Source: Acidobacteriota bacterium | GTDB taxonomy: Bacteria > Acidobacteriota > Terriglobia > Terriglobales > Acidobacteriaceae | DNA: 60,255 nucleotides | Assembly: GCA_021780075.1 (NCBI GenBank) | Contig: JAJXZL010000033.1 | Location: forward strand, 1-60,255 | Direction of reading: 5' to 3' | Part shown: in pieces, positions 32,921 to 42,375 of the stretch | How positions within the stretch are numbered: the stretch's first letter is position 1 | Layout: each line of letters begins with the position of its first letter | Notes under the pieces: model-generated | What the model saw: the letters and a program-made list of their open reading frames with translations, nothing else | Databases searched by the model: none | What the model was told of the DNA's origin: nothing | Translations under genes and position numbers: made by a program

Positions 32921-33816
32921 GACCACAGCCTCTCAGGATACCGGCCACTGTGGATGAGGCGGCTTATGCTTGCCGCGACGCGCGGATGATCTTCGCGGTA
33001 GGTGAAGCCAAACCATGCATCGTTTGTACGCAGGACCTTTACGCGCGCCTTGCCATTAAGAACCAACTCATTGACCGCGTTCGGCAGGTAACTCTCCGAT
33101 CGTGCGTCAGTGCCCTTGAGCGCGAGGAAACTCTGGAAGTTCTCCTGCAGTTGCGAAAAGATTGCGGGCGTGAATCCCCACATGTTCATTGAGACAAGCT
33201 CGTCGCCGGTCAGCATGGTTACGCGGCCAGTAGCGTCTGTGTTGCGCGCGCCTTGGTGCTCGCGTTGAATATGCGTCAATTCAACAACGCCGCGCAGGGC
33301 GCCATCGTTACTCACCTGACATATGCCGCGCGACACGGCGCCAAAATCAGAGAGTGTGTTGCGCAGTACAAATCCGACCATTGCGTAATCCTGCGTGCCG
33401 GACAGGAGATGGCTCGCCAATACCTGATAGCTCTGCATTCCGTAAAAGTCATCGGCATTGATTACCGCAAAGGGCTCGTGGACGGCGCCGGTGGCCGCAA
33501 GCACCGCATGTGTTGTGCCCCACGGTTTCGTTCTGCCGGGAGGCACGGAAAAGCCGTGCGGCAGCATATCCAGTTCCTGAAAGACATATTCGACCGCGAT
33601 GTGGCTTTCAAAGCGCGCGCCAACGACCTGCCTGAAGGTTTGTTCGATGTCCTTGCGGATGACAAACACGAGTTTTCCAAATCCTGCGCGCAACGCGTCA
33701 TAGATGGAGTAGTCGATGATGGTTTCGCCGCAGGGGCCCACCGGATCAATTTGCTTGAGGCCGCCGTAGCGGCTTCCCATTCCGGCGGCCAGAACAACCA
33801 ATGTCGGGGATGTCAT
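32917..33816 (-). CDS. Sugar nucleotidyltransferase
   Basis: 299 residues with a GT-A-type nucleotidyltransferase fold. LVVLAAGMGSRYGGLKQIDPVG is the nucleotide-binding loop, GETIIDYSIYDALRAGFGKLVFVI follows, and KPWGTTHAVLAA and FAVINADDFYG hold the metal Asp. It resembles bacterial UTP-hexose-1-phosphate uridylyltransferases of the short kind, so it probably makes a UDP-sugar from a sugar-1-phosphate. The adjacent anomeric kinase would provide that substrate. ATG 33816 has GAGG just upstream. It lies 57 bases after the glycosidase gene on the same strand and overlaps the kinase gene by four bases. Confidence 0.8.
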   Translation of the reverse strand: MTSPTLVVLAAGMGSRYGGLKQIDPVGPCGETIIDYSIYDALRAGFGKLVFVIRKDIEQTFRQVVGARFESHIAVEYVFQELDMLPHGFSVPPGRTKPWGTTHAVLAATGAVHEPFAVINADDFYGMQSYQVLASHLLSGTQDYAMVGFVLRNTLSDFGAVSRGICQVSNDGALRGVVELTHIQREHQGARNTDATGRVTMLTGDELVSMNMWGFTPAIFSQLQENFQSFLALKGTDARSESYLPNAVNELVLNGKARVKVLRTNDAWFGFTYREDHPRVAASISRLIHSGRYPERLWS

Positions 33817-33872
33817 GAACCTCATTTCGATTCGGTGGATTCCTGTCGAGTTGAACGCCGCGCAGGCGAGAT

Positions 33873-35891
33873 TCAGCGAGGCGTGATGTCGAGTGTCAGC
33901 ACTTGAAAGGGAGCGAGGTGAAAGGCATGCGCCTTCTGCGCATCCAGCAGAATTGCAGAGCGATTGGCATCCTCTTTCCACGGGCTCCGTGCGGAGTAAA
34001 GGCGCGGAGTTTGCGATGGGAGTTCGAAGGCGTCCTGCAGGCGAATGGGAATTGTCTGCTCATGTTCGCTGGGATTGCGCAGAACGAGGATGCCTTTCTG
34101 CGGCGTCCAAGAAGCCCAGCCATACACTTGAAGCCAGGCGGGATCACCGCCAATCCAGTGGGTGTCCTTTAATACGCCGGCATTTGTACGCGCCCACTTT
34201 GCCGCTTCGGCGAGGTCGTCCCAATTGGCCTGAGTCAACAGTGATGGGGTGATATACATCTCCTGCAGTTGCGTGCCCGTGCCGAAATAGGATCTGACTT
34301 CATTGCGGAAGTCGTTGCCGGGATCCTTGTTGAGGTCCTTGTGATCTCTCGCGTAAATTATTCCGTGCAGCATGAGGGAGTTGAGCGGGAAGAGCGGCCC
34401 GCGCTGCACGATGTGCTGATAGGTTGCAGCATCGCGATAGGTGATCCAGCGTTCACGATAGGTTCCCACGCCAGCCGTGTTATCGTCGTCGCCGCCGCGC
34501 CAGATTGAGTCGGCATACGCCAGCCAGAATGGCGATGGCCACGTTCCCGTGGTGAGATTGATAAAGATGTCGGGCCTGGCCGCGCGCAGTTCGCCGATCA
34601 AATGGATTGCGGCCGCGAAGTCGCTGTCAAAACGGCTACCAGGAAAGACCGAGTTCACGTTGCCTGTGCCATCAAGCTTGAACTGATTGACGCCGTAGGT
34701 GCGAATCATGTTCATGCAGACATCACGGAATGCCGCGTAATACTTTGGACCGGACAGCGCGTATCCATTGGCGACGATTTCGTATCCGGCGGCTGTGCCG
34801 AACTCAATTCGCTCCCGCTTTGGTGTGGAATAGCCGCCCCAGGGCGACATCCACACGCCGGGACTTGCGTTGAACTTTGCGGCTGCCTCCTTGACAGGCG
34901 TGAAGCCATTGGGAAATCCATCGTTGAATTTCCAGAGCGATTTGTGATTGTCCCAGCCATCGTCAAAGAGGAATGAGTCGAGCTTGACGCCACGTTTTAT
35001 GGTCAGCTCGTGGCCGAATGCATTGACGCGATCCAATGCGCTGGCCTGGTCATAGGGAGAGAAATAGCCGAGATCGTACCACGAGTTATAGTGCAGGAAG
35101 GTTCTGTAAGGATGGGCCCGCTCGCGTTCAAGATATGCGAGAAAGTCGCGCCGCATCTGTCCGGCGCGCGCAACGCCGATTACCGCGGAGTAAGTGATTG
35201 GCTGGTTTGCGCGGAGGGGCAGGTCGCGGTCAATCCATGCGGTTGCGGCACCGTTTGTCACGGAACTCTGCGACAGCGGATTCTCGAATCCTAGAAACAG
35301 GTTGCCAGCCACGATGGGCGAACCCTTGACCGAGCCGCTGACGAGCGCGCCAGGCAGGGCCAGGTCAATGAGCTGCACGCGGGTGATGGGGACATCGCTG
35401 CCGACCGCGGTAATGGTGATGACCTGCCGGAGATAGGACGAGCCATCAAGAAGAACCAGCGACCACGCGACGCGCAGTGAATGGTCATTGTTTTCAAATG
35501 AAGCGTCAAATTGTTTGCCATGCAGCGTGTAAGCCGCGCGGGCTGCGTCCGTCTGCGGAGTGAGCTCGCGCATCGAGGGACTGGCGGTGAGAGTGAGGTT
35601 ATCGGCGTTGTAGATTGCACCATCCCGCAGAAGAATGGCGAATGGTGCAGGAACGGGGATCTCCGCGCCATGCAGGCGGTCGACGATGACCAGGTTGCTC
35701 AATCTGTCATTCGCGATGGACCACCGAGCGCCGATGGACTGATTCTGGAGGCTGAAGCTATTGCCTGACTGTGTTGCGGTGACGCTTCCTGCTTCAGCGT
35801 CCCTGCCGGCTGCTGCCGCGAGAGCAGGGAGCGTGGACAGGGCAAGAGCGAAGCCAGCGGCTATGTTCAGGAGTGCCATTCGTGCGCGCAT
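33873..35891 (-). CDS. Secreted clan GH-D (GH36-like) alpha-glycosidase
   Basis: 672 residues. A signal peptide (MALLNIAAGFALALSTLPALAAAA) is followed by a beta-sandwich domain of about 250 residues. Then comes a TIM barrel: HYNSWYDLGYFSPY, LDSFLFDDGWDNH, GVWMSPWGGY, and VNQFKLDGTGNV, whose Asp is the probable nucleophile. DSIWRGGDDDN has the probable acid/base Asp. A C-terminal beta domain closes it. Layout and motifs fit the GH27/GH36 clan (alpha-galactosidase or alpha-N-acetylgalactosaminidase activities), although the usual K-x-D-x-N nucleophile motif is changed. ATG 35891 has AAGGA 7-8 bases upstream. It heads an operon with the nucleotidyltransferase and the NahK-like kinase, which supports release of an N-acetylated or plain hexose. 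Confidence 0.72.
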   Translation of the reverse strand: MRARMALLNIAAGFALALSTLPALAAAAGRDAEAGSVTATQSGNSFSLQNQSIGARWSIANDRLSNLVIVDRLHGAEIPVPAPFAILLRDGAIYNADNLTLTASPSMRELTPQTDAARAAYTLHGKQFDASFENNDHSLRVAWSLVLLDGSSYLRQVITITAVGSDVPITRVQLIDLALPGALVSGSVKGSPIVAGNLFLGFENPLSQSSVTNGAATAWIDRDLPLRANQPITYSAVIGVARAGQMRRDFLAYLERERAHPYRTFLHYNSWYDLGYFSPYDQASALDRVNAFGHELTIKRGVKLDSFLFDDGWDNHKSLWKFNDGFPNGFTPVKEAAAKFNASPGVWMSPWGGYSTPKRERIEFGTAAGYEIVANGYALSGPKYYAAFRDVCMNMIRTYGVNQFKLDGTGNVNSVFPGSRFDSDFAAAIHLIGELRAARPDIFINLTTGTWPSPFWLAYADSIWRGGDDDNTAGVGTYRERWITYRDAATYQHIVQRGPLFPLNSLMLHGIIYARDHKDLNKDPGNDFRNEVRSYFGTGTQLQEMYITPSLLTQANWDDLAEAAKWARTNAGVLKDTHWIGGDPAWLQVYGWASWTPQKGILVLRNPSEHEQTIPIRLQDAFELPSQTPRLYSARSPWKEDANRSAILLDAQKAHAFHLAPFQVLTLDITPR

Positions 35892-36067
35892 GCTTTCATC
35901 CTTTGGGCTGCCCGGAAATTGTATCGCGGAGGGCATTCCGATAGCGCGGCTGTGGATTGTGCGAGCCAGTTAGCTGGCCGGCGGATAGCCTTTGGCGGGG
36001 TTTAGTCGCGAAGGCCATTTTGCGGCGTGCTGCTCCCGCATGCCTCTTTGGCATTATCATAGCGGTC

Positions 36068-37078
36068 ATGAGAGATAAGATTCGCTGGGGCGTTCTGAGC
36101 ACCGCTGCAATTGGCCTTAACAAAGTTCTGCCGGGCATGCTGCAGGGCCGCTACACGAGTGTGACGGCGATTGCATCGCGGGATCTGGCGAGGGCCCAGG
36201 CGGCCGCGTCCCGACTCGGCATTCCGACGGCCTATGGTTCGTACGAAGAACTGCTTGCGGATCCGAATATTGATGCCATCTACAACCCTCTGCCGAATCA
36301 GCTCCACGTTCCCTGGACAATCCGCGCAGCCCAGGCCGGCAAGCACGTGCTGTGCGAAAAGCCGCTGAGCCTGACAGTTGCTGAAGCAGAAACGCTCCTC
36401 GATGTTCGCGCGCGCACGGGAGTGAAGATTGGCGAAGCGTTTATGATTCGGAGCCATCCGCAATGGGTTCGAGTACGCGAGCTGCTGCGTGAGGGACGCA
36501 TTGGTGAACTGCGCTCCGTTGCAGGCTTCTTCAGCTACTTCAACGTGGATTCTGCGAATATCCGCAATCAGGTTGAGAGCGGAGGCGGCGCGCTTCTGGA
36601 CATCGGCTGCTATCTCATCCACGCCTCACGCTTTGGTTTTGGCGAGGAGCCGACCCGCGTTGTAGCCAGCATCGATCTCGACCCCGAGATGCGCATCGAT
36701 CGTCTTACGTCAGCGCTGCTCGAATTTCCAAGCGGCCAGGCGGTTTTTACGTGCAGTACGCAACTCATCCCATATCAGCGCGTCCATTTCTTCGGCACGC
36801 GGGGGCGCATTGAGATCGAGATTCCATTCAACGCGCCGAAAGATCGCCCTACCCGCCTGTTCATCGACAGCAGCGGGGATCTATCCGGCATTGATATCTC
36901 AACGGAAACCTTCCCTGTTTGCGACCAATACACATTGCAGGGCGATGATTTTTCCCGCGCGATTCTGGATGACTCCGCAGTTCCGGTTTCGCTCGAAGAA
37001 GCCATCCTGAATATGGGTGTGATTGAAGCCGTGTTTCAATCTGCCCGGACGGGCCAATGGGAGACTCCGCGGCGATAA
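36068..37078 (+). CDS. Gfo/Idh/MocA-family sugar dehydrogenase
   Basis: 336 residues. A Rossmann fold (WGVLSTAAIGLNKVLPGM) and the motif AIYNPLPNQLHVPWTIRAAQAGKHVLCEKPLSL are followed by a C-terminal substrate domain with GGGALLDIGCYLIHASRF, which has the catalytic-type D-x-x-x-Y. The N-x-L-H-x-x-W and EKPLS patterns resemble NADP-dependent D-xylose or glucose dehydrogenases of this superfamily. The substrate cannot be fixed. ATG 36068 is used; the frame stays open upstream to 35957 but has no start signal. It is divergent from the glycosidase operon and precedes the MFS gene. Confidence 0.85.
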   Translation: MRDKIRWGVLSTAAIGLNKVLPGMLQGRYTSVTAIASRDLARAQAAASRLGIPTAYGSYEELLADPNIDAIYNPLPNQLHVPWTIRAAQAGKHVLCEKPLSLTVAEAETLLDVRARTGVKIGEAFMIRSHPQWVRVRELLREGRIGELRSVAGFFSYFNVDSANIRNQVESGGGALLDIGCYLIHASRFGFGEEPTRVVASIDLDPEMRIDRLTSALLEFPSGQAVFTCSTQLIPYQRVHFFGTRGRIEIEIPFNAPKDRPTRLFIDSSGDLSGIDISTETFPVCDQYTLQGDDFSRAILDDSAVPVSLEEAILNMGVIEAVFQSARTGQWETPRR

Positions 37079-37301
37079 GATAACTATCTTGTATGTGCAG
37101 GGAACCGCGAGCATCGACATTCCCCGCGCAGGAACTTCCCTGTCATGCTGCGATCAAGGGCATGACAAGCGACTCAACTGCAGCCAGCCTATCGGGCACA
37201 AATGAGATCTGCCTGAGCGAGGTTTATTCTCCATGAGCAAACTTCCCCAGGAACTCCTGCCTGGAAGTTCGCTTTCTCCCGGGAAGTGAAATGAAAGCGG
37301 G

Positions 37302-38684
37302 ATGAAGTATATTCACAAGACAGACCGCAATGACTGCACGGTGGAGAGACAGAAGTTGATCGAATCAGAAGCGGGTTCTTACGTGCAGCCGCGACTGCCA
37401 AGGCGCAGTTGGAAGATTGCGTGGCTGCTTGGTCTCGGCGTCCTTGTAAATTACTTTGATCGAGTCAATCTTTCCGTTTCTCACGCCGCACTGTATACGA
37501 GCTTCGGGATTTCGAATATCACTTTCGGCTATCTCTCGGGTGCTTATAACTGGACGTATGCCATGTGTCAATTGCCGATTGGAGTCTTATTGGATAAATT
37601 CGGCGTTCGACGGATTGGCAGGATAAGTACCTTCATATGGAGCATTGCATCGTTTGGCGCATCTGTTTCTCCTGGAATTACAACGCTGTTTGTGGCCAGG
37701 CTGACGCTGGGAGTGGGAGAAGCGCCGACCTTCCCGGCTAATGCGAAGGCCATCGGCTACTGGTTTCCGCCAAAAGCGCGCAGCTTTGCCACGTCGATTT
37801 TCGATGCCGCGGCAAAATTCTCTTCAGCGATGGGCGTGCCGCTGCTGGGCATTGTTCTGCTGAAGATTGGCTGGAGGTGGAGCTTCGCGCTTACCGGATT
37901 GATTAGTCTTGCCTACTTTCTTCTTTTCTGGAAGGTCTATCGCGATCCCGATGAGGATGCTTCACTGAGTGACGCAGAGAGGAAGTATATCGCGGCTGAC
38001 AATGAAGATCACGGAGTAGCGGAGCAGATGAACCGGCAGCCGTCCTCCTTAGCCTATCTTTTAAAACAGCGCAAGGTTATCGGGCTGGCTTTGGGTTTTG
38101 GCTCGTATAACTATGTGTTTTATCTTTTGCTGACCTGGCTGCCGAGTTATCTCTCAATGGCGCTGCATATCGATCTGCTTCACTCATTTCTTTACACGAG
38201 CCTGCCCTGGCTGGTTGCAACGGCAGGAGATCTGGTGGTGGGCGGGTGGCTGGTTGATTCGCTCATTCGTAAAGGCTGGAATGTACACCTAGTTCGCCAG
38301 GTGGTACTGATCGGCGGCACCACATGCGGACTTGGCATTCTGGGCGCAGCGCGTGCGCATAGTGCGCAGGAGGCGCTGTTCTGGATCAGCTTATCCATCG
38401 GCGGGCTTTCCGCCGCAGCGCCTGTCGGCTGGTCGGTTCCTTCGCTGATTGCACGCAGGAACAACGTTGGACGAGTGGGCGGAATTCTTAATTTTTCAAA
38501 TCAGATATCGGGGATCGCGGCGCCTATCCTCACGGGATACCTGGTGACCGCGCGCCATTCATTCGCGTGGGCTTTTCGCGCCGCGGCGATTTATCTTGTG
38601 ATTGGCATCGCCGCCTACATATTCCTGCTGGGCAGGATTGAACCGCCAGAGATGCGCCGCGAAGCTGCGGCCGGGATATCATGA
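37302..38684 (+). CDS. MFS transporter of the anion:cation symporter (hexuronate/glucarate) type
   Basis: 460 residues with 12 predicted membrane segments, starting with WLLGLGVLVNYFDRVNLSVS. The NYFDRVNLSV motif and GVGEAPTFPANAKAIGYWFPPKAR are typical of the ACS family, whose members import sugar acids with protons. A cytoplasmic loop (DPDEDASLSDAERKYIAADNED) sits in the middle. The next two genes are dehydrogenases of a kind used in sugar-acid breakdown, so they probably work together. Start at ATG 37302; the ribosome binding site is weak. The upstream gap 37079-37301 shows no clear feature. Confidence 0.88.
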   Translation: MKYIHKTDRNDCTVERQKLIESEAGSYVQPRLPRRSWKIAWLLGLGVLVNYFDRVNLSVSHAALYTSFGISNITFGYLSGAYNWTYAMCQLPIGVLLDKFGVRRIGRISTFIWSIASFGASVSPGITTLFVARLTLGVGEAPTFPANAKAIGYWFPPKARSFATSIFDAAAKFSSAMGVPLLGIVLLKIGWRWSFALTGLISLAYFLLFWKVYRDPDEDASLSDAERKYIAADNEDHGVAEQMNRQPSSLAYLLKQRKVIGLALGFGSYNYVFYLLLTWLPSYLSMALHIDLLHSFLYTSLPWLVATAGDLVVGGWLVDSLIRKGWNVHLVRQVVLIGGTTCGLGILGAARAHSAQEALFWISLSIGGLSAAAPVGWSVPSLIARRNNVGRVGGILNFSNQISGIAAPILTGYLVTARHSFAWAFRAAAIYLVIGIAAYIFLLGRIEPPEMRREAAAGIS

Positions 38685-38701
38685 AGCGTTATGGAGATTG
38701 C

Positions 38702-39733
38702 ATGAAGGCGCTGGTACTCTCTGCATACAAGAAGCTTGAGTTGGTTGATATGCCGATTCCGCAGCCCGCGGAGGACGAGCTGCTGGTGCGCATCAAGGCC
38801 TGCGGCATCTGCGGAAGCGATGTGCACGGATACGATGGCAGCACGGGGCGAAGGCTTCCTCCGATCGTGATGGGGCACGAGGCGGCGGGAGTGGTTGAAG
38901 CCGTGGGCGGCGGAGTTACAAACTTTCATCCCGGTGACCGGGTCACGTTCGACTCGACTATCTCCTGCGGGAAATGCTTCTATTGCCAGCGGGGCGAGAT
39001 TAATCTCTGCGAGAACCGCGAGGTGGTTGGTGTTTCCACGCCGAGCTTCCGTCGCATGGGCGCGTTTGCGGAGTTTGTTACCGTGCCGGCGCGGATCGCG
39101 TATGCCTTGCCGGAGAACATGCCCTACGCGCACGCGGCTCTGATTGAGGCTGTTTCAGTGGCGGTGCATGCGGTGTCTCTCACTCCGCTAAGGCCGGATG
39201 ACACAGCGGTTGTGGTGGGCGCAGGGATGATTGGGCTGCTTACGTTGCAGGCGGTGCGGCACGCGGGCGCGGGCAGGGTCTTTGTTTGCGATCTGGATGA
39301 CACACGGCTGGAGATGGCGCGGAGTCTTGGTGCGACGCAGACATTCAATTCGCGCAATGTGGATGTGATCAGCCAGGTGCAGGCGCAGAGCGGCGGGCGC
39401 GGCGCAGATGTTGCGCTGGAGTGCGTCGGCAACACGGGAGCGGTGAAGCTTGCCGTGGAGAGCGTGCGGAAGGGCGGCGCCGTGACGCTTGTCGGCAATG
39501 TCGCGCCCAGCATTGAGCTCGGTCTACAGTCAGTGGTTTCGCGCCAGATTCGCCTGCAAGGCTCCTGTGCGTCTTCGGGTGAATATCCCGAATGTATTGA
39601 ATTGATGGCGAGCGGCGCCATTCGCGTGGAACCGCTCATTTCCGCCGTGGCTCCGCTGGAAGATGGAGTTTCGTGGTTTCATCGTTTATATGAAAGGGAG
39701 CCAGGACTTTTGAAAGTTGTTCTGGAACCCTGA
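38702..39733 (+). CDS. Zinc-dependent alcohol/polyol dehydrogenase (MDR superfamily)
   Basis: 343 residues. GroES-like domain: ACGICGSDVHGYDG (catalytic-zinc Cys), MGHEAAGVVEAVG (zinc His/Glu), then the structural zinc cysteines CGKCFYCQRGEINLC. Rossmann domain: AVVVGAGMIGLLTLQAV. This is the sorbitol/threonine dehydrogenase branch. It probably oxidises a secondary alcohol of a sugar acid or polyol. ATG 38702 has GGAG 6 bases upstream; the ATG at 38681 overlaps the MFS stop and is a possible alternative. The SDR gene follows after 11 bases, so MFS, this gene and the SDR are an operon. Confidence 0.9.
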   Translation: MKALVLSAYKKLELVDMPIPQPAEDELLVRIKACGICGSDVHGYDGSTGRRLPPIVMGHEAAGVVEAVGGGVTNFHPGDRVTFDSTISCGKCFYCQRGEINLCENREVVGVSTPSFRRMGAFAEFVTVPARIAYALPENMPYAHAALIEAVSVAVHAVSLTPLRPDDTAVVVGAGMIGLLTLQAVRHAGAGRVFVCDLDDTRLEMARSLGATQTFNSRNVDVISQVQAQSGGRGADVALECVGNTGAVKLAVESVRKGGAVTLVGNVAPSIELGLQSVVSRQIRLQGSCASSGEYPECIELMASGAIRVEPLISAVAPLEDGVSWFHRLYEREPGLLKVVLEP

Positions 39734-39744
39734 GGACATATCCA

Positions 39745-40527
39745 ATGGACGGCTCGTTGTTTGACTTATCGGGTAATGTGGCGCTTGTCACCGGCACCAG
39801 CCGCGGGTTGGGGCAATATTTTGCCCGCGCACTTGCGCGCGCAGGGGCGGACATTGCAATGACCAGCCGGGACAAGAACACGCTGACCGGGTTTGCAGAC
39901 GAGATTCGGGCTCTGGGGCGGAAGGCCTTTTGCACGGAACTCGATGTGCGCGATCACGCCAGCATCCAGCAAGCCGTTGCGGACGTTGAAGGACATTTCG
40001 GCAAGATCGACATCCTGGTCAACAACGCAGGCTGCAACATTCGCAAGCCTGCGCTCGACGTAACCTGGGACGACTGGAACACGATCCTGGATACGAATCT
40101 GCGCGGCTCGTTCTTTGTGGCCCAGGCTGTAGCGCGGGGCATGATGCAGCGCGGCTACGGCCGCATCATCAACATTGGCTCCGTCACGAGCGTTGCGGGA
40201 TTTGCGGGGCTTGCACCCTACGGGGCCAGCCGCGGTGGCATACGACAACTGACCATGAGCCTTGCGGATGATTGGGGCAGACACGGAGTGACCGTGAATT
40301 GCCTGGCGCCGGGCTGGTTCAAGACGCAGCAAAACAAGGTGCTGTATGAAAATCCCGGGTGGGTGGAATATATCTGCGACCGCATTCCTCTGAAGCGGCC
40401 CGGCCGGCCTGACGATCTTGATGGGGCAGTTGTCTTTCTCGCATCGGAGTCAAGCCGCTACATTACGGGCCAGATCCTTCTGGTGGATGGGGGCATTTCC
40501 ACCGGCGCCACCAAGGCAACCGTGTAA
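39745..40527 (+). CDS. SDR-family oxidoreductase (gluconate 5-dehydrogenase-like)
   Basis: 260 residues. VALVTGTSRGLGQYFARAL is the TGxxxGxG cofactor loop, VNNAGCNIRKPAL the NNAG motif, and IINIGSVTSV has the catalytic Ser. The catalytic YxxxK is YGASR here: the Lys is replaced by Arg (codon CGC). GQILLVDGGIS is the usual C-terminal motif. The pattern is like gluconate 5-dehydrogenase or 2-deoxygluconate 3-dehydrogenase. Whether Arg supports normal activity is open. It ends the MFS operon and faces the hydantoinase genes, which end 213 bases away on the other strand. Confidence 0.88.
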   Translation: MDGSLFDLSGNVALVTGTSRGLGQYFARALARAGADIAMTSRDKNTLTGFADEIRALGRKAFCTELDVRDHASIQQAVADVEGHFGKIDILVNNAGCNIRKPALDVTWDDWNTILDTNLRGSFFVAQAVARGMMQRGYGRIINIGSVTSVAGFAGLAPYGASRGGIRQLTMSLADDWGRHGVTVNCLAPGWFKTQQNKVLYENPGWVEYICDRIPLKRPGRPDDLDGAVVFLASESSRYITGQILLVDGGISTGATKATV

Positions 40528-40740
40528 GTGGCCATGATGGCTCAGCCACCGAGCCGGGCAATCTACGCCGGGCGTTCATCGCAATACGCTTATGAATACG
40601 CTTGCCGGATCACGGCGACGGGACAGGAATCCGCGGCGCCGAGTGCTGATGCAGATAGGGAACAGGTAGCCGGTCACGCCTCCGATTGCGGCAGACACAT
40701 TGTTTGATGTTCTTCGCATTTCGATTCGTCTGGCTGCGAC

Positions 40741-42375
40741 TCACTGTTGTGAGAGGCGGAGTTTGTTTCGAGGGCGTGAAAGCGCCTGGGGTCGTTCTGG
40801 TTTTCCCCAACCGCCGCCGCCGGGCGACTCGATGCGCAGGCGACTCAAAGCAGGCAGTTCGCGTGTGCACTTGCCGGGGAGAATCTGCTCCACGCCCTGC
40901 AGAATGACTGTCGATTTACCGGCCTCGCCGGCGCCGCCACCTGCCAATCCCCAGGGCTGCGCATGGCGACGGTCAGCGAGGAGCGTGACCTGTGCGTTGC
41001 CGAGCAACTCAATTTCGCGCACGATGCCGTCGCCACCGCGGTTGCTTCCTGCTCCGCCTGATCCACGGCGAAGGGCGTAGCGTACCATGCGGAACGGGTA
41101 GGCATACTCCAGCGCTTCGACCGGAGTATTGAGGGAGTTGGTCATGTGCGCGTGATGGCCACTGGCACCGGGAGCGGTGGGCGATGCTCCCAAGCCGCCC
41201 GCGATGGTTTCGTAGTAGGTATAAGGCAGCCCAGAGCGCGGATCGATGCCACCAATCGTCAGGTTGTTCATGGTTCCCGCGCTGGCGGCGGGAATCCGGC
41301 CGGGGAGCGCTTGTGCCAAGGCCTTCAAAAGCGTATCGACGATTCTCTGCGAGGTTTCAACATTGCCTCCGGCGACCGCGGCCGGAGCCACGGCGTTGAC
41401 AACGCTTCCCTCAGGCGCAATGACGCGTACGGGTCGCATCAACCCAGCGGTGGCAACCGCCTCTGCCGGGAGCAGGCAGCGGAAGACATAAAAAACCGCC
41501 GACCAGGTAATGGCGTACACGGCGTTGAGACTGCCGGGGACCTGTGCGTCCGTGCCTGTGAAGTCCACCACGGCGCACCGGCGGAGGGGATCATTCGTGA
41601 GCGTGACGCGCATGCGGATGGGACCAGGGAGAACGCCATCGTCATCCAGGAAGTCTTCGGCATGCCACGTTCCCGCTGGGAGGTTGGCAAGTACCGCCCG
41701 CATGAGCCGCTCAGAGCCGTCGATCATGGCGCGCACTCCACGCAGCAGACGCGTATGGCCGAAGCGCAGCACGAGTTCGCGCATGCGTGCAATGCCGATG
41801 CGGCAGGCGCCGAGCTGCGCGGTGAGGTCGCCTTCACGCTCCCGCGGCGTACGCACGTTTGCGAGCAGAATCGCGAGGATCTGCGTATCCACCCTGCCCG
41901 CGTTCATCAGCTTAACCGGAGGAATACGGATGCCTTCCTGCGTGATCTCGCGGCACGGTCCCATGGAGCCGGGATACATGCCGCCTACGTCGGCATGATG
42001 GGCGCGATTGGCCACGTAGAACGCAGGCCGTGTGCCGCCGGGCAAAAAGACGGGTGCGACCATTGTGATGTCAGGCAGGTGAGTTCCGCCGCGATAGGGG
42101 TCGTTGAGCATGGCCACGTCGCCGGGCCCAAAGCGCATCGTCTCCAGCGCCGCGCTCACCGACATGGGCATCGAGCCCAGGTGAACCGGCATATCATCGC
42201 CCATGGCGATCAGGTCGCCGTCAGCAGAAAACACGGCTGAGGAATAATCGCGTCGCTCCTTGATGTTCGGCGAGAATGCGGTTCGGCGCAAAGCCGCGCC
42301 CATCTCCACGGCTACGGAGTGCAGGGCGTGGCCCAAAACAGCAATCTCGGCGGGATCGAGTGAGCGCTTGCTCAT
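40741..42375 (-). CDS. Hydantoinase B / 5-oxoprolinase beta subunit
   Basis: 544 residues, normal for HyuB. MSKRSLDPAEIAVLGHAL at the N-terminus, then AALRRTAFSPNIKERRDYSSAVF, DMPVHLGSMP, GDVAMLNDPYRGGTHLPDIT, and late GGDGIVREIELLG. With subunit A it hydrolyses a cyclic amide such as hydantoin, 5-oxoproline or a related lactam with ATP. Which substrate cannot be told. It overlaps hyuA by four bases, so they are made together. Its end lies toward the sugar-acid operon on the opposite strand. Confidence 0.88.
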   Translation of the reverse strand: MSKRSLDPAEIAVLGHALHSVAVEMGAALRRTAFSPNIKERRDYSSAVFSADGDLIAMGDDMPVHLGSMPMSVSAALETMRFGPGDVAMLNDPYRGGTHLPDITMVAPVFLPGGTRPAFYVANRAHHADVGGMYPGSMGPCREITQEGIRIPPVKLMNAGRVDTQILAILLANVRTPREREGDLTAQLGACRIGIARMRELVLRFGHTRLLRGVRAMIDGSERLMRAVLANLPAGTWHAEDFLDDDGVLPGPIRMRVTLTNDPLRRCAVVDFTGTDAQVPGSLNAVYAITWSAVFYVFRCLLPAEAVATAGLMRPVRVIAPEGSVVNAVAPAAVAGGNVETSQRIVDTLLKALAQALPGRIPAASAGTMNNLTIGGIDPRSGLPYTYYETIAGGLGASPTAPGASGHHAHMTNSLNTPVEALEYAYPFRMVRYALRRGSGGAGSNRGGDGIVREIELLGNAQVTLLADRRHAQPWGLAGGGAGEAGKSTVILQGVEQILPGKCTRELPALSRLRIESPGGGGWGKPERPQALSRPRNKLRLSQQ

